Origin: Chrysoperla carnea
Lineage: Eukaryota; Arthropoda; Insecta; Neuroptera; Chrysopidae
Assembly: GCF_905475395.1 (NCBI RefSeq)
Contig: NC_058341.1
Coordinates: 71,855,597-71,919,596 of the forward strand
DNA length: 64,000 bases
Reading direction: 5' to 3'
Shown: one piece after another, positions 47,161-58,573 of the stretch
How the letters are laid out: every line of letters starts with the position of its first letter
Position numbering within the stretch: position 1 is the stretch's first letter
Notes under the pieces: model-generated
What the model saw: the letters and a program-made list of their open reading frames with translations, nothing else
Databases searched by the model: none
Told to the model about the DNA's origin: nothing
Position numbers and translations under genes: made by a program

Positions 47161-47614
47161 AGAGGTGAAGAGATTTTGTATATTTTATGCCTATTTTCAA
47201 TAGCACATTTTCGCTCATAACATCTAAGGAAATTCTGTTTTTACATTCTTTGTATCCTTCTTCATCAACGCTCCACACATTTTCAATGTTGCATACATTT
47301 ACATAATAAAATAATTCCTTACACCTGTATACTTTTCCAATACTTTAATATAAATGCATTCTCTTAGAATATTGCAAACATTTGTTTGATCATCATTGAA
47401 ATGTGCAAACCCATCCTCCCAATCAATTCCATGGTAATTCACACCCAGCCAATGATTCAAAGATTTTGATTTATAGTTATAAACTAGCATCCATAAGGTG
47501 ATTTAACTATAAACTGTGTATTTCTTTACCATTTTTCAGGATTGCCAATTCTTTTAATATAAATTTAGTTTTTTCATCCTTAAATTCTTGTAAATCTACA
47601 ATTGCTGTGCTCAT
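47161..47614 (-). pseudogene. 'DLQGF' family gene, copy in duplication unit 1
   Basis: ATG at 47614: MSTAIVDLQEFKD, KFILKELAILKNGKEI, then a frame change near 47505, then SLNHWLGVNYHGIDWEDGFA, further changes near 47310, then VCNIENVWSVDEEGY to a stop at 47161. All blocks of the intact 31948 gene are present in order, so it is a full-length but dead copy. Divergent to the MxPIQ gene at 48151. Copy 2: 55727-56180. Confidence 0.65.
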
Positions 47615-48150
47615 GATTGAAATATGATTCTATTAGTTTGACAAAAGTATAAAACATTTTTATTAGCAAATTTGATGGTTTATGTAGTTTTTTTCTGAAA
47701 TGTGATGAGTAAGTACAAAAAAAATTATTCCACCAATTTTGTTTGCAATATGCCATAAGAAAACTGTTCTCAAAGAAATTATTTTATTATGAATTTAATT
47801 TCAAATGCAATATACATTTTTTATATAACTACACAAGTAAATCTACTAATCGATATAGATTTGTATATGGAAGTATATAAAACTCTTCTTTAAGTTTAAC
47901 CATATTAAAAATGAATTTTTTTTTTCTACATTATGAAAATAATCAATTTTTGATAATGTGGGGTCCTAATGAATAAAGAAGTGTATTGTTTTCGAATATT
48001 TTAATTTATGCTTACGTCTTCTAATTTTTAATTTTGTATACCTCTTAAGAAGTTAAATTTAAAGTTGAAAAATGGGTAGAAGTTAGTTTGATTTCTTATT
48101 TTGAAGGATTAATTTCATATCGTGTTTAGTGAAAGAGAGAGAGTAAAAAA
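47615..48150. promoter_or_regulatory. Upstream region between divergent genes, copy 1
   Basis: For the - gene: TTTTATACTTTTG about 40 bp before its ATG. For the + gene: 'gtatataaaactcttcttt' at 47871-47890, about 270 bp before its ATG, and a GA-rich 'gaaagagagagagtaaaaaa' directly before it. Copy 2: 56181-56716. Confidence 0.4.
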
Positions 48151-48438
48151 ATGAAGCCCATTCAATTATTTAACGAAAAAATCAAATTAAATAATTTCGT
48201 TCATCGATTATTAACAAAAGTTTATGATATATTGAAAGAAAATCCTGATGTGCATACATTAATTTTTTGCGGTGATACATTTGATTATGAACAACATGTT
48301 AGTGGTTTTCGATATTATGAAAATGGTGGTGATATTAATCGCCCTGACATTTTCGAAATGAACTATGTAAAGATTCTTCTAGAACAATTAAGTTTGATAG
48401 TGTTTAGAGAGCTAAAACAACTGCTTATGTGTTATTAA
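48151..48438 (+). CDS. 'MxPIQ' family protein, short form, copy 1
   Basis: 95 residues: MKPIQLFNEKIKLNNFVHRL, DILKENPDVHTLIFCGDT, ENGGDINRPDIFEMNYVKIL, LEQLSL, then an unrelated tail to the stop. It aligns with exon 1 of the gene at 31693 up to 'QLSL', where the other gene continues to a basic region and a SUMO-interaction-like exon. That second exon is absent here, so this is either a truncated gene or a stand-alone domain. Copy 2 (56717-57004) is identical in protein. Confidence 0.55.
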   Translation: MKPIQLFNEKIKLNNFVHRLLTKVYDILKENPDVHTLIFCGDTFDYEQHVSGFRYYENGGDINRPDIFEMNYVKILLEQLSLIVFRELKQLLMCY

Positions 48439-48534
48439 TTTCTGATTCACTTTTCCAATTTAAAATGCAGACAGGAGATATTAAGAGAATAATATGAATA
48501 GTTTGTTATATAGTTACAAACTATCATTTTTACA

Positions 48535-49132
48535 ATGAGCATGCATAAGTTTGGTTATCGCAAGCTAGATGGAAAATCTGATAAAAAAATTTTGGGATTA
48601 AGCACTCGAATGAATGATATAAAAATGGAAATTGATAGACATAAAGCAAATATCAAAGAACTAGATAAGAATGTGAAGGAGCAATTTGAAGAAGAAAGAA
48701 AAAATATCAAAGATCTAAAATATCAATTAAATAATGAGCGAGATAGTATCCTTTCAACTTTAAGTAAATTGATTGGGAATGTGAAGGAAAGCATTTTTAA
48801 AACAATAAGTGAAATAAATGGAAATATGCAGAAAGATTTACTTAGAGAGAAAAGTATCCTCTTGAAATCCATGAAAGAATTGAAAGATCTTGTATCTCAT
48901 TCAAAAAAAGATGCCGAATCGTTAAATACGTAATTTACAAACAAGAGAGATTGATGTCCTAAAGAGTAGTGTAACTAATTTACAAAAAAAATGTATAAAT
49001 TTGGAAGAAACAATTAAAAATCTTCAAGAACCACAAAAAATAGCTGCTAAAGATTTCTTAGAAAAAAACAGAAAACTGCATGAAGAAGTGTCTGGTATAG
49101 CTTTACTAAACAAGTTAAAAATTATTCCATAA
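48535..49132 (+). pseudogene. Coiled-coil protein, copy 1, frameshifted
   Basis: ATG at 48535: MSMHKFGYRKLDGKSDKKIL, then a long highly charged helix with heptad-like spacing (IKELDKNVKEQFEEERKNI, ISEINGNMQKDLLREKS) to NT-stop at 48931. One base off, the helix continues (REIDVLKSSVTNLQKKC, LEETIKNLQEPQ, LHEEVSGIALLNKLKIIP) to a stop at 49132. So the original was about 198 residues. The frame change is in both copies (copy 2: 57101-57698). Overall it resembles viral or structural coiled-coil proteins, no specific family. AATAAA directly after the stop. Confidence 0.6.
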
Positions 49133-49250
49133 TAAAAAAAACTTTTAGTTTATAATAATTTTATTTGTTAACATTTTTTACATAAATACTTGTATACATT
49201 TTATTAATTAATAAAAATTTTTTTTAACAATTTTTTTTTTTAATAAAACC

Positions 49251-49788
49251 TTATTCATCCTCAATCCCGCTATCAGGTGAACTGCTATATTCCAGATTTA
49301 TGAGTGGTATAGATGTAAACAATTTCCGTTTTCTATTGATAGTGTGTTCTTTGTTATTGTTTGAAAACAGTTTCTCAACACGGTATTTCTCTTAAAATAA
49401 CAATGGGCGTCTTTCTATGGGTTCTAAGAGTAACATATCATCATCATTATCTTCTGGATATGAAAAGTGATATAGTGATAACAATTCTTCCAAATCTCGT
49501 TCTTCTATTGTTTTTAATGTGGGGTTATATTTTTTAATTAAATTGAAATAATATTTAAACGTTCCATTGGTTCGTAATATTGAAAATAAATATGGATGAT
49601 GGTTTAAAACATAATCATAAATTGTTTCATATTTTCGAATTTTTTTTAATAATTTCACAAATTCCACTTCATAATCTTTAAATTTCCTATCATTTTCTTC
49701 AATTCTAGAAAAAATATTTTTTTAATTTATAAAATATAAAATTATATTACAAATTAACTTACATTTTTAAACAAGAAATATTTTCCAT
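49251..49788 (-). CDS. 'MENIS' small protein, two exons, in-frame stop, copy 1
   Basis: Exon 1 49763-49788 (MENISCLK), a 58-bp intron (GTAAGT...TTCTAG) with matching phase, exon 2 from 49704: KDYEVEFVKLLKKIRKYETI, YDYVLNHHPYLFSILRTNG, NLIKKYNPTLKTIEERDLEE, SYPEDNDDDMLLLEPIERR, then TAA at about 49392. The same frame stays open for about 49 more codons with RKRKLFTSIPLINL and the ending SSSPDSGIEDE before a second TAA at 49251. Either the protein ends at the first stop or that stop is a lesion. 'DSGIEDE' resembles a DSG-type phosphodegron. Copy 2 (57817-58354) is the same. Family unknown. Confidence 0.5.
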
Positions 49789-50007
49789 ATTTTTAACACA
49801 AATAATTAAAATTCTTTAATTTCTATCTATGTGATGGCTCTAGTTGAGTAAATAAATCTCTAAGTAGTTGCTTAGCTAGATCCCTTTGCATATTAATAAA
49901 TTATTTCAATAGATGGTGGGAGTGATTTCATGTTCACTATATATTTACATCTTTTTAATTCAAAAATTATTAATTAGTAACCATCGCGAAACTGTAAAAC
50001 GTTAACA

Positions 50008-50139
50008 ATGGCTCAGAAGCAGGTTGATCAATATTATCTAAATATGAAAAAAGATGTATTATTAAAATCTAAAGATGTATTATTTCGTATCCTTTTTCTG
50101 GTTTTATTGTCGGTTGTAGGAGTAATATTAACTTCCATT
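50008..50139 (+). pseudogene. 194-residue gene, truncated by duplication breakpoint
   Basis: ATG at 50008 starts MAQKQVDQYYLNMKKDVLLK, identical to the intact gene at 58574, and is cut after about 21 codons at 50070. Filler and then DUF7869 exon-1 sequence in antisense follow. This shows the left duplicate ends inside this gene. Confidence 0.8.
50071..50080. other. Filler at the duplication junction
   Basis: AAAGATGTAT is found in neither parental flank at this place, but AAAAGATGTATT lies 20 bp upstream (50049-50060). So the filler is a templated copy of nearby sequence, as left by end-joining or template switching. Confidence 0.7.
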
Positions 50140-50529
50140 ATTTTTGTATTAAATTTTAAACAGAATACACGTCATACACAAAAAACTATACGCATGAACA
50201 AAATATAATAATATTATATATATTTGATTAGATTTTGTACGTATTGAAACTAAAAGTTATTTCTATGCATGAATATACACAGGAGAATGACCATTTTGCT
50301 CGGCAATAGTGAGATTGTACGTTTTGAAACAAACTTGTTCAAGGAGATTGTACTTTTTGAAACTAAATGCAATTTTCAATCTTAAAATACACTGGAAATA
50401 GACCCTTTTGCTAAAAAATAGTGAGTTATTCGAATTCAGCGCTGTCAATTGAATACGCAATGATGTCTATCTCAGTTTTCATGAAACATGGAGAATGTAC
50501 ACTTTGAAACTAGAGCCCTCATATCTCCC

Positions 50530-50684
50530 CTTGATTGACCGCTACTGATAAATTTATATAATAATAGTTTCTGCTCATCTTGAAGTTGAACATGTGGAAC
50601 GTGCCATTGTAGTTTAGTAATTTCAAATTTCATAATATCAGTTGGTGATATAATTGCATTTAAATCATTCCGTGCACGATTCAA
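50530..50684 (-). pseudogene. Capsid-like protein, N-terminal fragment (copy 2)
   Basis: Same as 39538-39690 (ITKLQWHVPHVQLQDEQKLL), with one extra base near 50478 that shifts the tail. No C-terminal half accompanies this copy. Confidence 0.45.
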
Positions 50685-50689
50685 AAATA

Positions 50690-50915
50690 ATTCATTCGTC
50701 TATGGGTGCTAATATACACTCAAAGTCAACATAAACAGAATTCACTGTACGCTCTTTATTTGCAAAGTTTTTAAAGTTCATCATTTTTTTGTCTGGGTTT
50801 GGTAAAACAACTTTACATTTATTATACTCATGCGCACTACTCTATCAATTGTTTTGGAGTTACCACTTTGAGGATCATCACAACAACAACAACAACAGCA
50901 GGACACATTTCTGAA
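50690..50915 (-). pseudogene. Second polymerase-type ExoI fragment (copy 2)
   Basis: Frame KCKVVLPNPDKKMMNFKNFA, NKERTVNSVYVDFECILAP, then a stop. One residue differs from copy 1. The CAA run upstream is two units shorter. Confidence 0.45.
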
Positions 50916-50939
50916 ACAACAGCAAAAATTAGATAAATA

Positions 50940-53765
50940 TTAAAAAAGTAAAAATATAAAATACTTACACTCAACAAATAATGCTATAGTGGCCCCATGG
51001 TTTTGTTTCACATGAATTGTGAGTAATGTATCGTTTTTGATCAAATGGTGATAAGCCCACTTTCTGCTGTTTGATGGTATGTAAGCGTTGTCGCTTGGAT
51101 TGGATGCTTTGCTGAACACGGTAAAAGTTACGGTTCTAAAGCAAACACCGTTTATAGTCCTCAAAAGTAAGTTTTCGGATAGCTGACTTCTTGAGACCCT
51201 TGGATCGTTTAGTCTCTTTTTTATTTTGCACCCGAATAGCATAACATCACCATTATTTTCATCGGACATTAAACCCTTGACTTTCTTATTACGTAGTGGT
51301 ATACCATAGACGTTGTCGGGTGCATAGTCAGCCGTATCAAAAAGATCAATATCCTGCTTCATGACCTCATAGACATCAATATTGCGTATTTTATATATCA
51401 GACTGTCGCTGTCGGTATACAAGAGCTGTACATTTTCTTGACCATATCGAATGTACATATATTTGTAGTGGAAAACTCGTGGATATATTTTCGAAATGTC
51501 CAAAACAACGAACCCTAGGTAAATCGCTATTTTGAAAAATATACAGGTCTTCTTCATCTCCACAATACTGACGTCATTGTCGAGCACCATCATACTATGA
51601 AAATTGGGTTTGGCAATTAATTTCTTCACACCATGTTTTCCATCCCAATTTTTTCGTATGTACACAACCCGATGTTTCCTCAAATTCTCCATGGTCTTAC
51701 CGAAGATGGCATTAATCATGAGTTTGTATAGAGACTTTTCAAACTCATTTAAGGCATTCTTGCGCATTTCGGTATGGAACTCAATATATGGTTTCAACCA
51801 TGCAGATTGATCGAATTTTAACACACGGTGGTATTTTGTTACCTTAACACCGAGTTGTGTATACAGTTTTAAATTCCTGTAGTGCACGACATAGTTAGTC
51901 TTATTGTAAAGGGTTGGCAGCAGATATTTTTGTTTTGATCCAGGTGGTTTCGTTGTCTCCGGACATGGCGCTAAATCGCTTAAGTAATCATGTAGATGTT
52001 GGGGTATTTCAATGTCTACTTCTAAAATGTACCCGACTGGTGAATCATCTGCAACATCCTCGATGTTTGGTGTGTCGACCCACTTAAAATTTCCGGTTGG
52101 AAGGTATCCACACATTGCTGCACCATATAGGTTCACCACATCATAATACATAAGGTAGACATCTTCTTGAGTTTTATCATACCCCTCTTCCATGTACTTA
52201 TTGTTTGCCTTAGCATAGCGATTAGAACATTGACTTACACCGCCTCTGATTCCTTTCTCGATAAACAACAAGTCATCAATATCCGTGAACAATTCCAATT
52301 TGATATTGGTGTATTTCAACATGGCGCTCCACGTATAGCCAGGAAGTGTGTAATAGTGACTGGGATCGAGGCCATAGCTATGAATACAAGTGTTACGGAA
52401 ATTTTCAAAAATATCCGCAAGTAGTAACACATCAGTTTTCATATACAGGTCTGAATAATCACCTAGTGTATGTAAATTGAATGTGTTCCATACCTGTATA
52501 GCATGGTTATAATCCTCATCTGTTATGTGTTCATCTGTTAACACACTGTAGAACGCCTCCTTTGGTGGTAATTTTGTCTCTTGGAGACGTTCCCAGCTAC
52601 TCATGTATTATTCATATGGAAATACACCTTTTCTCGTTAGCAATTGAAATTGTTCATCATTACTGACCTATAAAAAATTAGAAAACAAATTACAACCTTG
52701 TATTAAAAATTATTTATTTTTTATCATTTACCTCTTTATGTAAAATGGATTTTTTATTATTATCTAAATATGAGGCCAGATTTTCTAACTTGTCTGCGAG
52801 AAATCGGAAGGAATCGATGAATCTTAGTTGAATGTCCGAGACGTGCTTTGTGAAACTGATGTACTTTTCTTTGTTGATGGGCAACACATCAACATGACCG
52901 TCGATTTCCGTCAGCAGAGTTTCAATAATAAAATGCGAATCGTATCCATTTAAGTTGTGCATCACAACAGGTATCACCCTTGAATCTTGATAATGCAGAT
53001 TACAAAATTGGTGTGCTGCTCCACGATAGATACCTAAAATAGATTAATATAAAATTAGATGAAATTAAAAAAATAATATATAACTTGCATTACCTGTGCG
53101 ATGTGAATGGTCGCGAACACGTATGGAATTGGATACGAAATCTTTACCACAAATGTGACACTTCTCTGCTGACATAAAATCCAGTTCTTGTTCGACGGTG
53201 AGCGGACACATTAGTTCAACGTGTTTTATTTTTTGCTCTAATGAGTACGCTACTTCTTCCAGTTCAAGAACAAACCACTTGACACAATCAGCACCACGGT
53301 ATGCCTTGTAGAATGATTGGTTAGGATCATGAGTACAATGTACATAATACCCCACACTGTAGGGTATATGTTTTTGAATATTTTGTGTATAAGACTCATT
53401 ATCCGTTTCCATGTGTTCATGGTCCTGTGGTACCAATAGTGCCTCAAAGTCAGCGTACACCATATACTCAACACGCTGTTGAAATCTTTGAACTCAACGA
53501 ACCGCTCGTCATCAGTTTCAGGCATTTGTACCCGCACCGCTTCTTTTTCACCACAATTTACTGAATGTTGCCGGAGTTTATCGTCGGTTGAAAAATAGTT
53601 GAGACATCGATCGCATAAAAATATTTTATGCCAATCACTCTTTACACTCGATCGACCCAACTTGGATAAATTTTTTATCCAGCAAAAGTGGTGACTGTTC
53701 CCATTCTCCACAGCCAATAGATGAATTTTCTGCCCCGCAAGTAGGGGTAAAATGCCGATTCAAAA
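50940..53765 (-). pseudogene. Family B DNA polymerase of polB-element type, copy 2
   Basis: Same domain order and motifs as copy 1 (YADFEALLVP, HNLNGYDSHFI, YYDVVNLYG, KLMINAIFGKT, YTDSDSLIYK). The C-terminal region retains 55 bp absent from copy 1 and ends with WAYHHLIKNDTLLTIHVKQN and ATIALFVE, where a GTAAGT donor and a TTTCAG acceptor 65 bp further suggest a last intron. Shared lesions: the frame change near 53470 and the in-frame TAA near 52610. The N-terminal domain before the zinc segment is missing in both copies. Confidence 0.75.
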
Positions 53766-54074
53766 ATATTTTGGACTTTGGACTGTGACGTAGTTTTCTT
53801 ATATGACCTAAAACGACCTTGAGTGCATTGTCTGAGAGAGGTCATTGAACTGCATTGGATGCATTTTTTGGGGAAGTGCATTGTCCGAAGGGTCATTGTA
53901 TTGTTTACTTTTGGGGGATGCACTTTTAGGAATGCAATTTTGAGTTCATTGAACTGATGATGACGTATTGTTTCAACAATTAATTCAACAATGAGAACCT
54001 TCTCACTCGGTAGTTGCTGTCCAATTGAAGTATGAAGTGAAGATGCTAGTATAGAAATATACTTTTTTAAAAAA

Positions 54075-54137
54075 AAACAAGAGATAGCAGTGGGATTTGA
54101 AGTCTGATCACTTAACCACTCGGCCACAGCGTCTAGT
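54075..54137 (-). repeat. tRNA-like remnant (copy 2)
   Basis: As in copy 1 with GGCCGAGTGG instead of GGACCGAGTGG-type sequence: 'gctgtggccgagtggttaag', a slightly better A box. Anticodon arm missing. Confidence 0.4.
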
Positions 54138-54658
54138 TAAGTATACAGCAAAAAAGTTGTATACATGAAACAAACAGAATTAATCTAATATATTGTAATG
54201 GAAAAATTTTGAAATGCTAATATTACCAAATTTACATATTAATATTCAAAACTGGTTTTTTCAATTATAATATGAATATAATTATTTTGATTAGATTAAT
54301 AAACTTGAACCTGAAAATAGTGAAGGACATTGTAAAAAAATCTTTAATTTATTCTATTCTATTTTCAATAGATTTATAAACTTGAAGTATTTATGGAAAC
54401 TTGATATGTTGAGCACCAGTATAAATTAAAAGGTGAATAAATTTTAATTGATATGTATATATATCATTTGTTAATAAAAGACATTCTGTTAAAAATAATG
54501 GAAAAATTGTTTATACATTTTAAAAATATTAATTACATATTATATATATATTTTATAATAATAAAATTTTTAAATAATTATTATCAATGGCACTTCCACA
54601 TAAGTCTTCTCCGATCTGATCCATTTCAATAAAATCGCAGGAGACCATCTCCAAATAC

Positions 54659-54723
54659 CTAGATTTTTTTGAAAATAGATTTAAAGTTTATATTTCTTGC
54701 TTTACATGCATTAATAAGGCATT
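54659..54723 (-). pseudogene. 3' fragment of the 'ALKCLIN' gene (copy 2)
   Basis: Identical in reading to 43609-43673. Here it runs directly into 'ttaatatcgtaactcg', the uninterrupted A-B junction. Confidence 0.45.
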
Positions 54724-54763
54724 TTAATATCGTAACTCGTTTATAGTATATACAAAAATTTAC

Positions 54764-55046
54764 CTACTCCCATCCCGTGATGACATTCAACATTTTAAAT
54801 AATTTCTGGAAGAGGTTTCTCTCAACCTCCTCTACGTAAATCACCCCTACTTTTTCATAGGCGAGAACATTCTTCACTATTCTCACCATCTCCTCTATCG
54901 TCACCTCATTTACCCATCCACCAAACCACTTCAGTCGCCAATATTTTGATATATACAAATGCTCCCTCACTTCTCCATTCACACATACCAACACTTCCTT
55001 GATTTTTTTTATTTAAAATGATCAATTTCAAGGAAATTTTCACCAT
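54764..55046 (-). pseudogene. 'FGGW' small protein, copy 2
   Basis: Same gene as 46225-46483 and same A8 frame change. The 3' end is better preserved (LFQKLFKMLNVITGWE). Upstream promoter box at 55118-55156. Confidence 0.55.
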
Positions 55047-55117
55047 TTTTAATTTTTAAAAATAAAACTTGAGAAAAAATTTTAACTTGTTTTAAAGATG
55101 GTTATGTGGTAAAAGTA

Positions 55118-55156
55118 TTCAAGCTTATATAGTGCAGCTATTTGAGAATGAATACA
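55118..55156 (-). promoter_or_regulatory. Conserved TATA promoter box of FGGW gene, copy 2
   Basis: Same sequence as 46557-46595. Confidence 0.55.
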
Positions 55157-55342
55157 TTTTTTCACAAATAAAAAAAAATCTAATTTATTCTATTCTATTT
55201 CAATAGATTGATAAACTTTCCACTTAAAAAAAATATTAGATGTGAATATCATTGTGAAAAAAATCTTTTAATTTATATAGATATTTTATTTTAAGTAGTA
55301 TACAAATTTATTTCACTGTATAATATTTAATATCGATTGCTC

Positions 55343-55562
55343 ATTTCCAAGTTTCAAGATTTATATTTCTCGTTTTACGTACATTAATAAGACATTTTAA
55401 TGCTGTAACCCCTCCATAGGTTATGCATACAATTAATCCATCACGTAAATATTCCTCTAAGCTATTTTTCTTCAAAAATATTTCAATGGCTCCATCAAAT
55501 TCCGATGGATGGTCTAATGATTCTTTAATTTCTTGAAAATGATGAATGAGTAATTTTGTTTA
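55343..55562 (-). CDS. 'ALKCLIN' unknown small protein frame, copy 2
   Basis: Same frame as 46778-46996; the far upstream end differs slightly ('gatgaatgag' for 'gatgattgag'). No ATG. Confidence 0.4.
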
Positions 55563-55726
55563 TACTTTTTGAATATTATATTTCACGCATCCAAAAAAAA
55601 AAAAAAAAAAAAGTGTTGACTAAATAAATGTGTTTACATTGTATTATTTATTTATTATTATAAAAAAAAAATGGAGACAATTTATTTTTTTAAGTACTTT
55701 ATAGGATACATACATATATAGTTTTA

Positions 55727-56180
55727 GAGGTGAAGAGATTTTGTATATTTTATGCCTATTTTCAATAGCACATTTTCGCTCATAACATCTAAGGAAATTC
55801 TGTTTTTACATTCTTTGTATCCTTCTTCATCAACGCTCCACACATTTTCAATGTTGCATACATTTACATAATAAAATAATTCCTTACACCTGTATACTTT
55901 TCCAATACTTTAATATAAATGCATTCTCTTAGAATATTGCAAACATTTGTTTGATCATCATTGAAATGTGCAAACCCATCCTCCCAATCAATTCCATGGT
56001 AATTCACACCCAGCCAATGATTCAAAGATTTTGATTTATAGTTATAAACTAGCATCCATAAGGTGATTTAACTATAAACTGTGTATTTCTTTACCATTTT
56101 TCAGGATTGCCAATTCTTTTAATATAAATTTAGTTTTTTCATCCTTAAATTCTTGTAAATCTACAATTGCTGTGCTCATG
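55727..56180 (-). pseudogene. 'DLQGF' family gene, copy in duplication unit 2
   Basis: Same sequence and same frame breaks as 47161-47614. Confidence 0.65.
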
Positions 56181-56716
56181 ATTGAAATATGATTCTATTA
56201 GTTTGACAAAAGTATAAAACATTTTTATTAGCAAATTTGATGGTTTATGTAGTTTTTTTTCTGAAGTGAGATGAGTAAGTACAAAAAAATTATTCCACCA
56301 ATTTTGTTTGCAATATGCCATAAGAAAACTGTTCTCAAAGAAATTATTTTATTATGAATTTAATTTCAAATGCAATATACATTTTTTATATAACTACACA
56401 AGTAAATCTACTAATCGATATAGATTTGTATATGGAAGTATATAAAACTCTTCTTTAAGTTTAACCATATTAAAAATAAATTTTTTTTTTTCTACATTAT
56501 GAAAATAATCAATTTTTGATAATGTGGGGTCCTAATGAATAAAGAAGTATATTGTTTTCGAATATTTTAATTTATGCTTACGTCTTCTAATTTTTAATTT
56601 TGTATACCTCTTAAGAAGTTAAATTTAAAGTTGAAAAATGGGTAGAAGTTAGTTTGATTTCTTATTTTGAAGGATTAATTTCATATCGTGTTTAGTGAAA
56701 GAGAGAGAGTAAAAAA

Positions 56717-57004
56717 ATGAAGCCCATTCAATTATTTAACGAAAAAATCAAATTAAATAATTTCGTTCATCGATTATTAACAAAAGTTTATGATATATTG
56801 AAAGAAAATCCTGATGTGCATACATTAATTTTTTGCGGTGATACATTTGATTATGAACAACATGTTAGTGGTTTTCGATATTATGAAAATGGTGGTGATA
56901 TTAATCGCCCTGACATTTTCGAAATGAACTATGTAAAGATTCTTCTAGAACAATTAAGTTTGATAGTGTTTAGAGAGCTAAAACAACTGCTTATGTGTTA
57001 TTAA
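56717..57004 (+). CDS. 'MxPIQ' family protein, short form, copy 2
   Basis: Protein identical to that of 48151-48438. See there for domains. Confidence 0.55.
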   Translation: MKPIQLFNEKIKLNNFVHRLLTKVYDILKENPDVHTLIFCGDTFDYEQHVSGFRYYENGGDINRPDIFEMNYVKILLEQLSLIVFRELKQLLMCY

Positions 57005-57100
57005 TTTCTGATTCACTTTTCCAATTTAAAATGCAGACAGGAGATATTAAGAGAATAATATGAATAGTTTGTTATATAGTTACAAACTATCATTTTTACA

Positions 57101-57698
57101 ATGAGCATGCATAAGTTTGGTTATCGCAAGCTAGATGGAAAATCTGATAAAAAAATTTTGGGATTAAGCACTCGAATGAATGATATAAAAATGGAAATTG
57201 ATAGACATAAAGCAAATATCAAAGAACTAGATAAGAATGTGAAGGAGCAATTTGAAGAAGAAAGAAAAAATATCAAAGATCTAAAATATCAATTAAATAA
57301 TGAGCGAGATAGTATCCTTTCAACTTTAAGTAAATTGATTGGGAATGTGAAGGAAAGCATTTTTAAAACAATAAGTGAAATAAATGGAAATATGCAGAAA
57401 GATTTACTTAGAGAGAAAAGTATCCTCTTGAAATCCATGAAAGAATTGAAAGATCTTGTATCTCATTCAAAAAAAGATGCCGAATCGTTAAATACGTAAT
57501 TTACAAACAAGAGAGATTGATGTCCTAAAGAGTAGTGTAACTAATTTACAAAAAAAATGTATAAATTTGGAAGAAACAATTAAAAATCTTCAAGAACCAC
57601 AAAAAATAGCTGCTAAAGATTTCTTAGAAAAAAACAGAAAACTGCATGAAGAAGTGTCTGGTATAGCTTTACTAAACAAGTTAAAAATTATTCCATAA
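57101..57698 (+). pseudogene. Coiled-coil protein, copy 2, frameshifted
   Basis: Same reading and same frame change as 48535-49132. Confidence 0.6.
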
Positions 57699-57816
57699 TA
57701 AAAAAAACTTTTAGTTTATAATAATTTTATTTGTTAACATTTTTTACATAAATACTTGTATACATTTTATTAATTAATAAAAATTTTTTTTAACAATTTT
57801 TTTTTTTAATAAAACC

Positions 57817-58354
57817 TTATTCATCCTCAATCCCGCTATCAGGTGAACTGCTATATTCCAGATTTATGAGTGGTATAGATGTAAACAATTTCCGTTTTCT
57901 ATTGATAGTGTGTTCTTTGTTATTGTTTGAAAACAGTTTCTCAACACGGTATTTCTCTTAAAATAACAATGGGCGTCTTTCTATGGGTTCTAAGAGTAAC
58001 ATATCATCATCATTATCTTCTGGATATGAAAAGTGATATAGTGATAACAATTCTTCCAAATCTCGTTCTTCTATTGTTTTTAATGTGGGGTTATATTTTT
58101 TAATTAAATTGAAATAATATTTAAACGTTCCATTGGTTCGTAATATTGAAAATAAATATGGATGATGGTTTAAAACATAATCATAAATTGTTTCATATTT
58201 TCGAATTTTTTTTAATAATTTCACAAATTCCACTTCATAATCTTTAAATTTCCTATCATTTTCTTCAATTCTAGAAAAAATATTTTTTTAATTTATAAAA
58301 TATAAAATTATATTACAAATCAACTTACATTTTTAAACAAGAAATATTTTCCAT
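57817..58354 (-). CDS. 'MENIS' small protein, two exons, copy 2
   Basis: Same exons (58329-58354 and 57958-58270, or to 57817 past the stop) and intron as 49251-49788; one base differs in the intron ('caacttac' for 'taacttac'). Confidence 0.5.
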
Positions 58355-58573
58355 ATTTTTAACACAAATAATTAAAATTCTTTAATTTCTATCTATGTGA
58401 TGGCTCTAGTTGAGTAAATAAATCTCTAAGTAGTTACTTAGCTAGATCCCTTTGCATATTAATAAATTATTTCAATAGATGGTGGGAGTGATTTCATGTT
58501 CACTATATATTTACATCTTTTTAATTCAAAAATTATTAATTAGTAACCATCGCGAAACTGTAAAACGTTAACA

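Larger units (their letters stand above)
39089..50070. repeat. Tandem duplication, copy 1 (8.5 kb plus piggyBac)
   Basis: Aligned by eye with 50081-58636: homology starts at 39089/50081 (tatttcgtatcctttttctg) and ends at 50070/58636. The offset is 10992 at the left, rises through small indels to 11050 at 43671 and drops to 8562 after the piggyBac insertion at 43674. Differences: a 55-bp deletion at 40030, a CAA-repeat length change at about 39885, a few one- to six-base indels and scattered substitutions. All coding lesions I compared are shared. Confidence 0.9.

Noticed and set aside
48151..49132. Bacterial-type operon of two + genes
   Set aside because: Nearby genes contain spliceosomal introns and each gene has its own AATAAA and TATA-like sequences.
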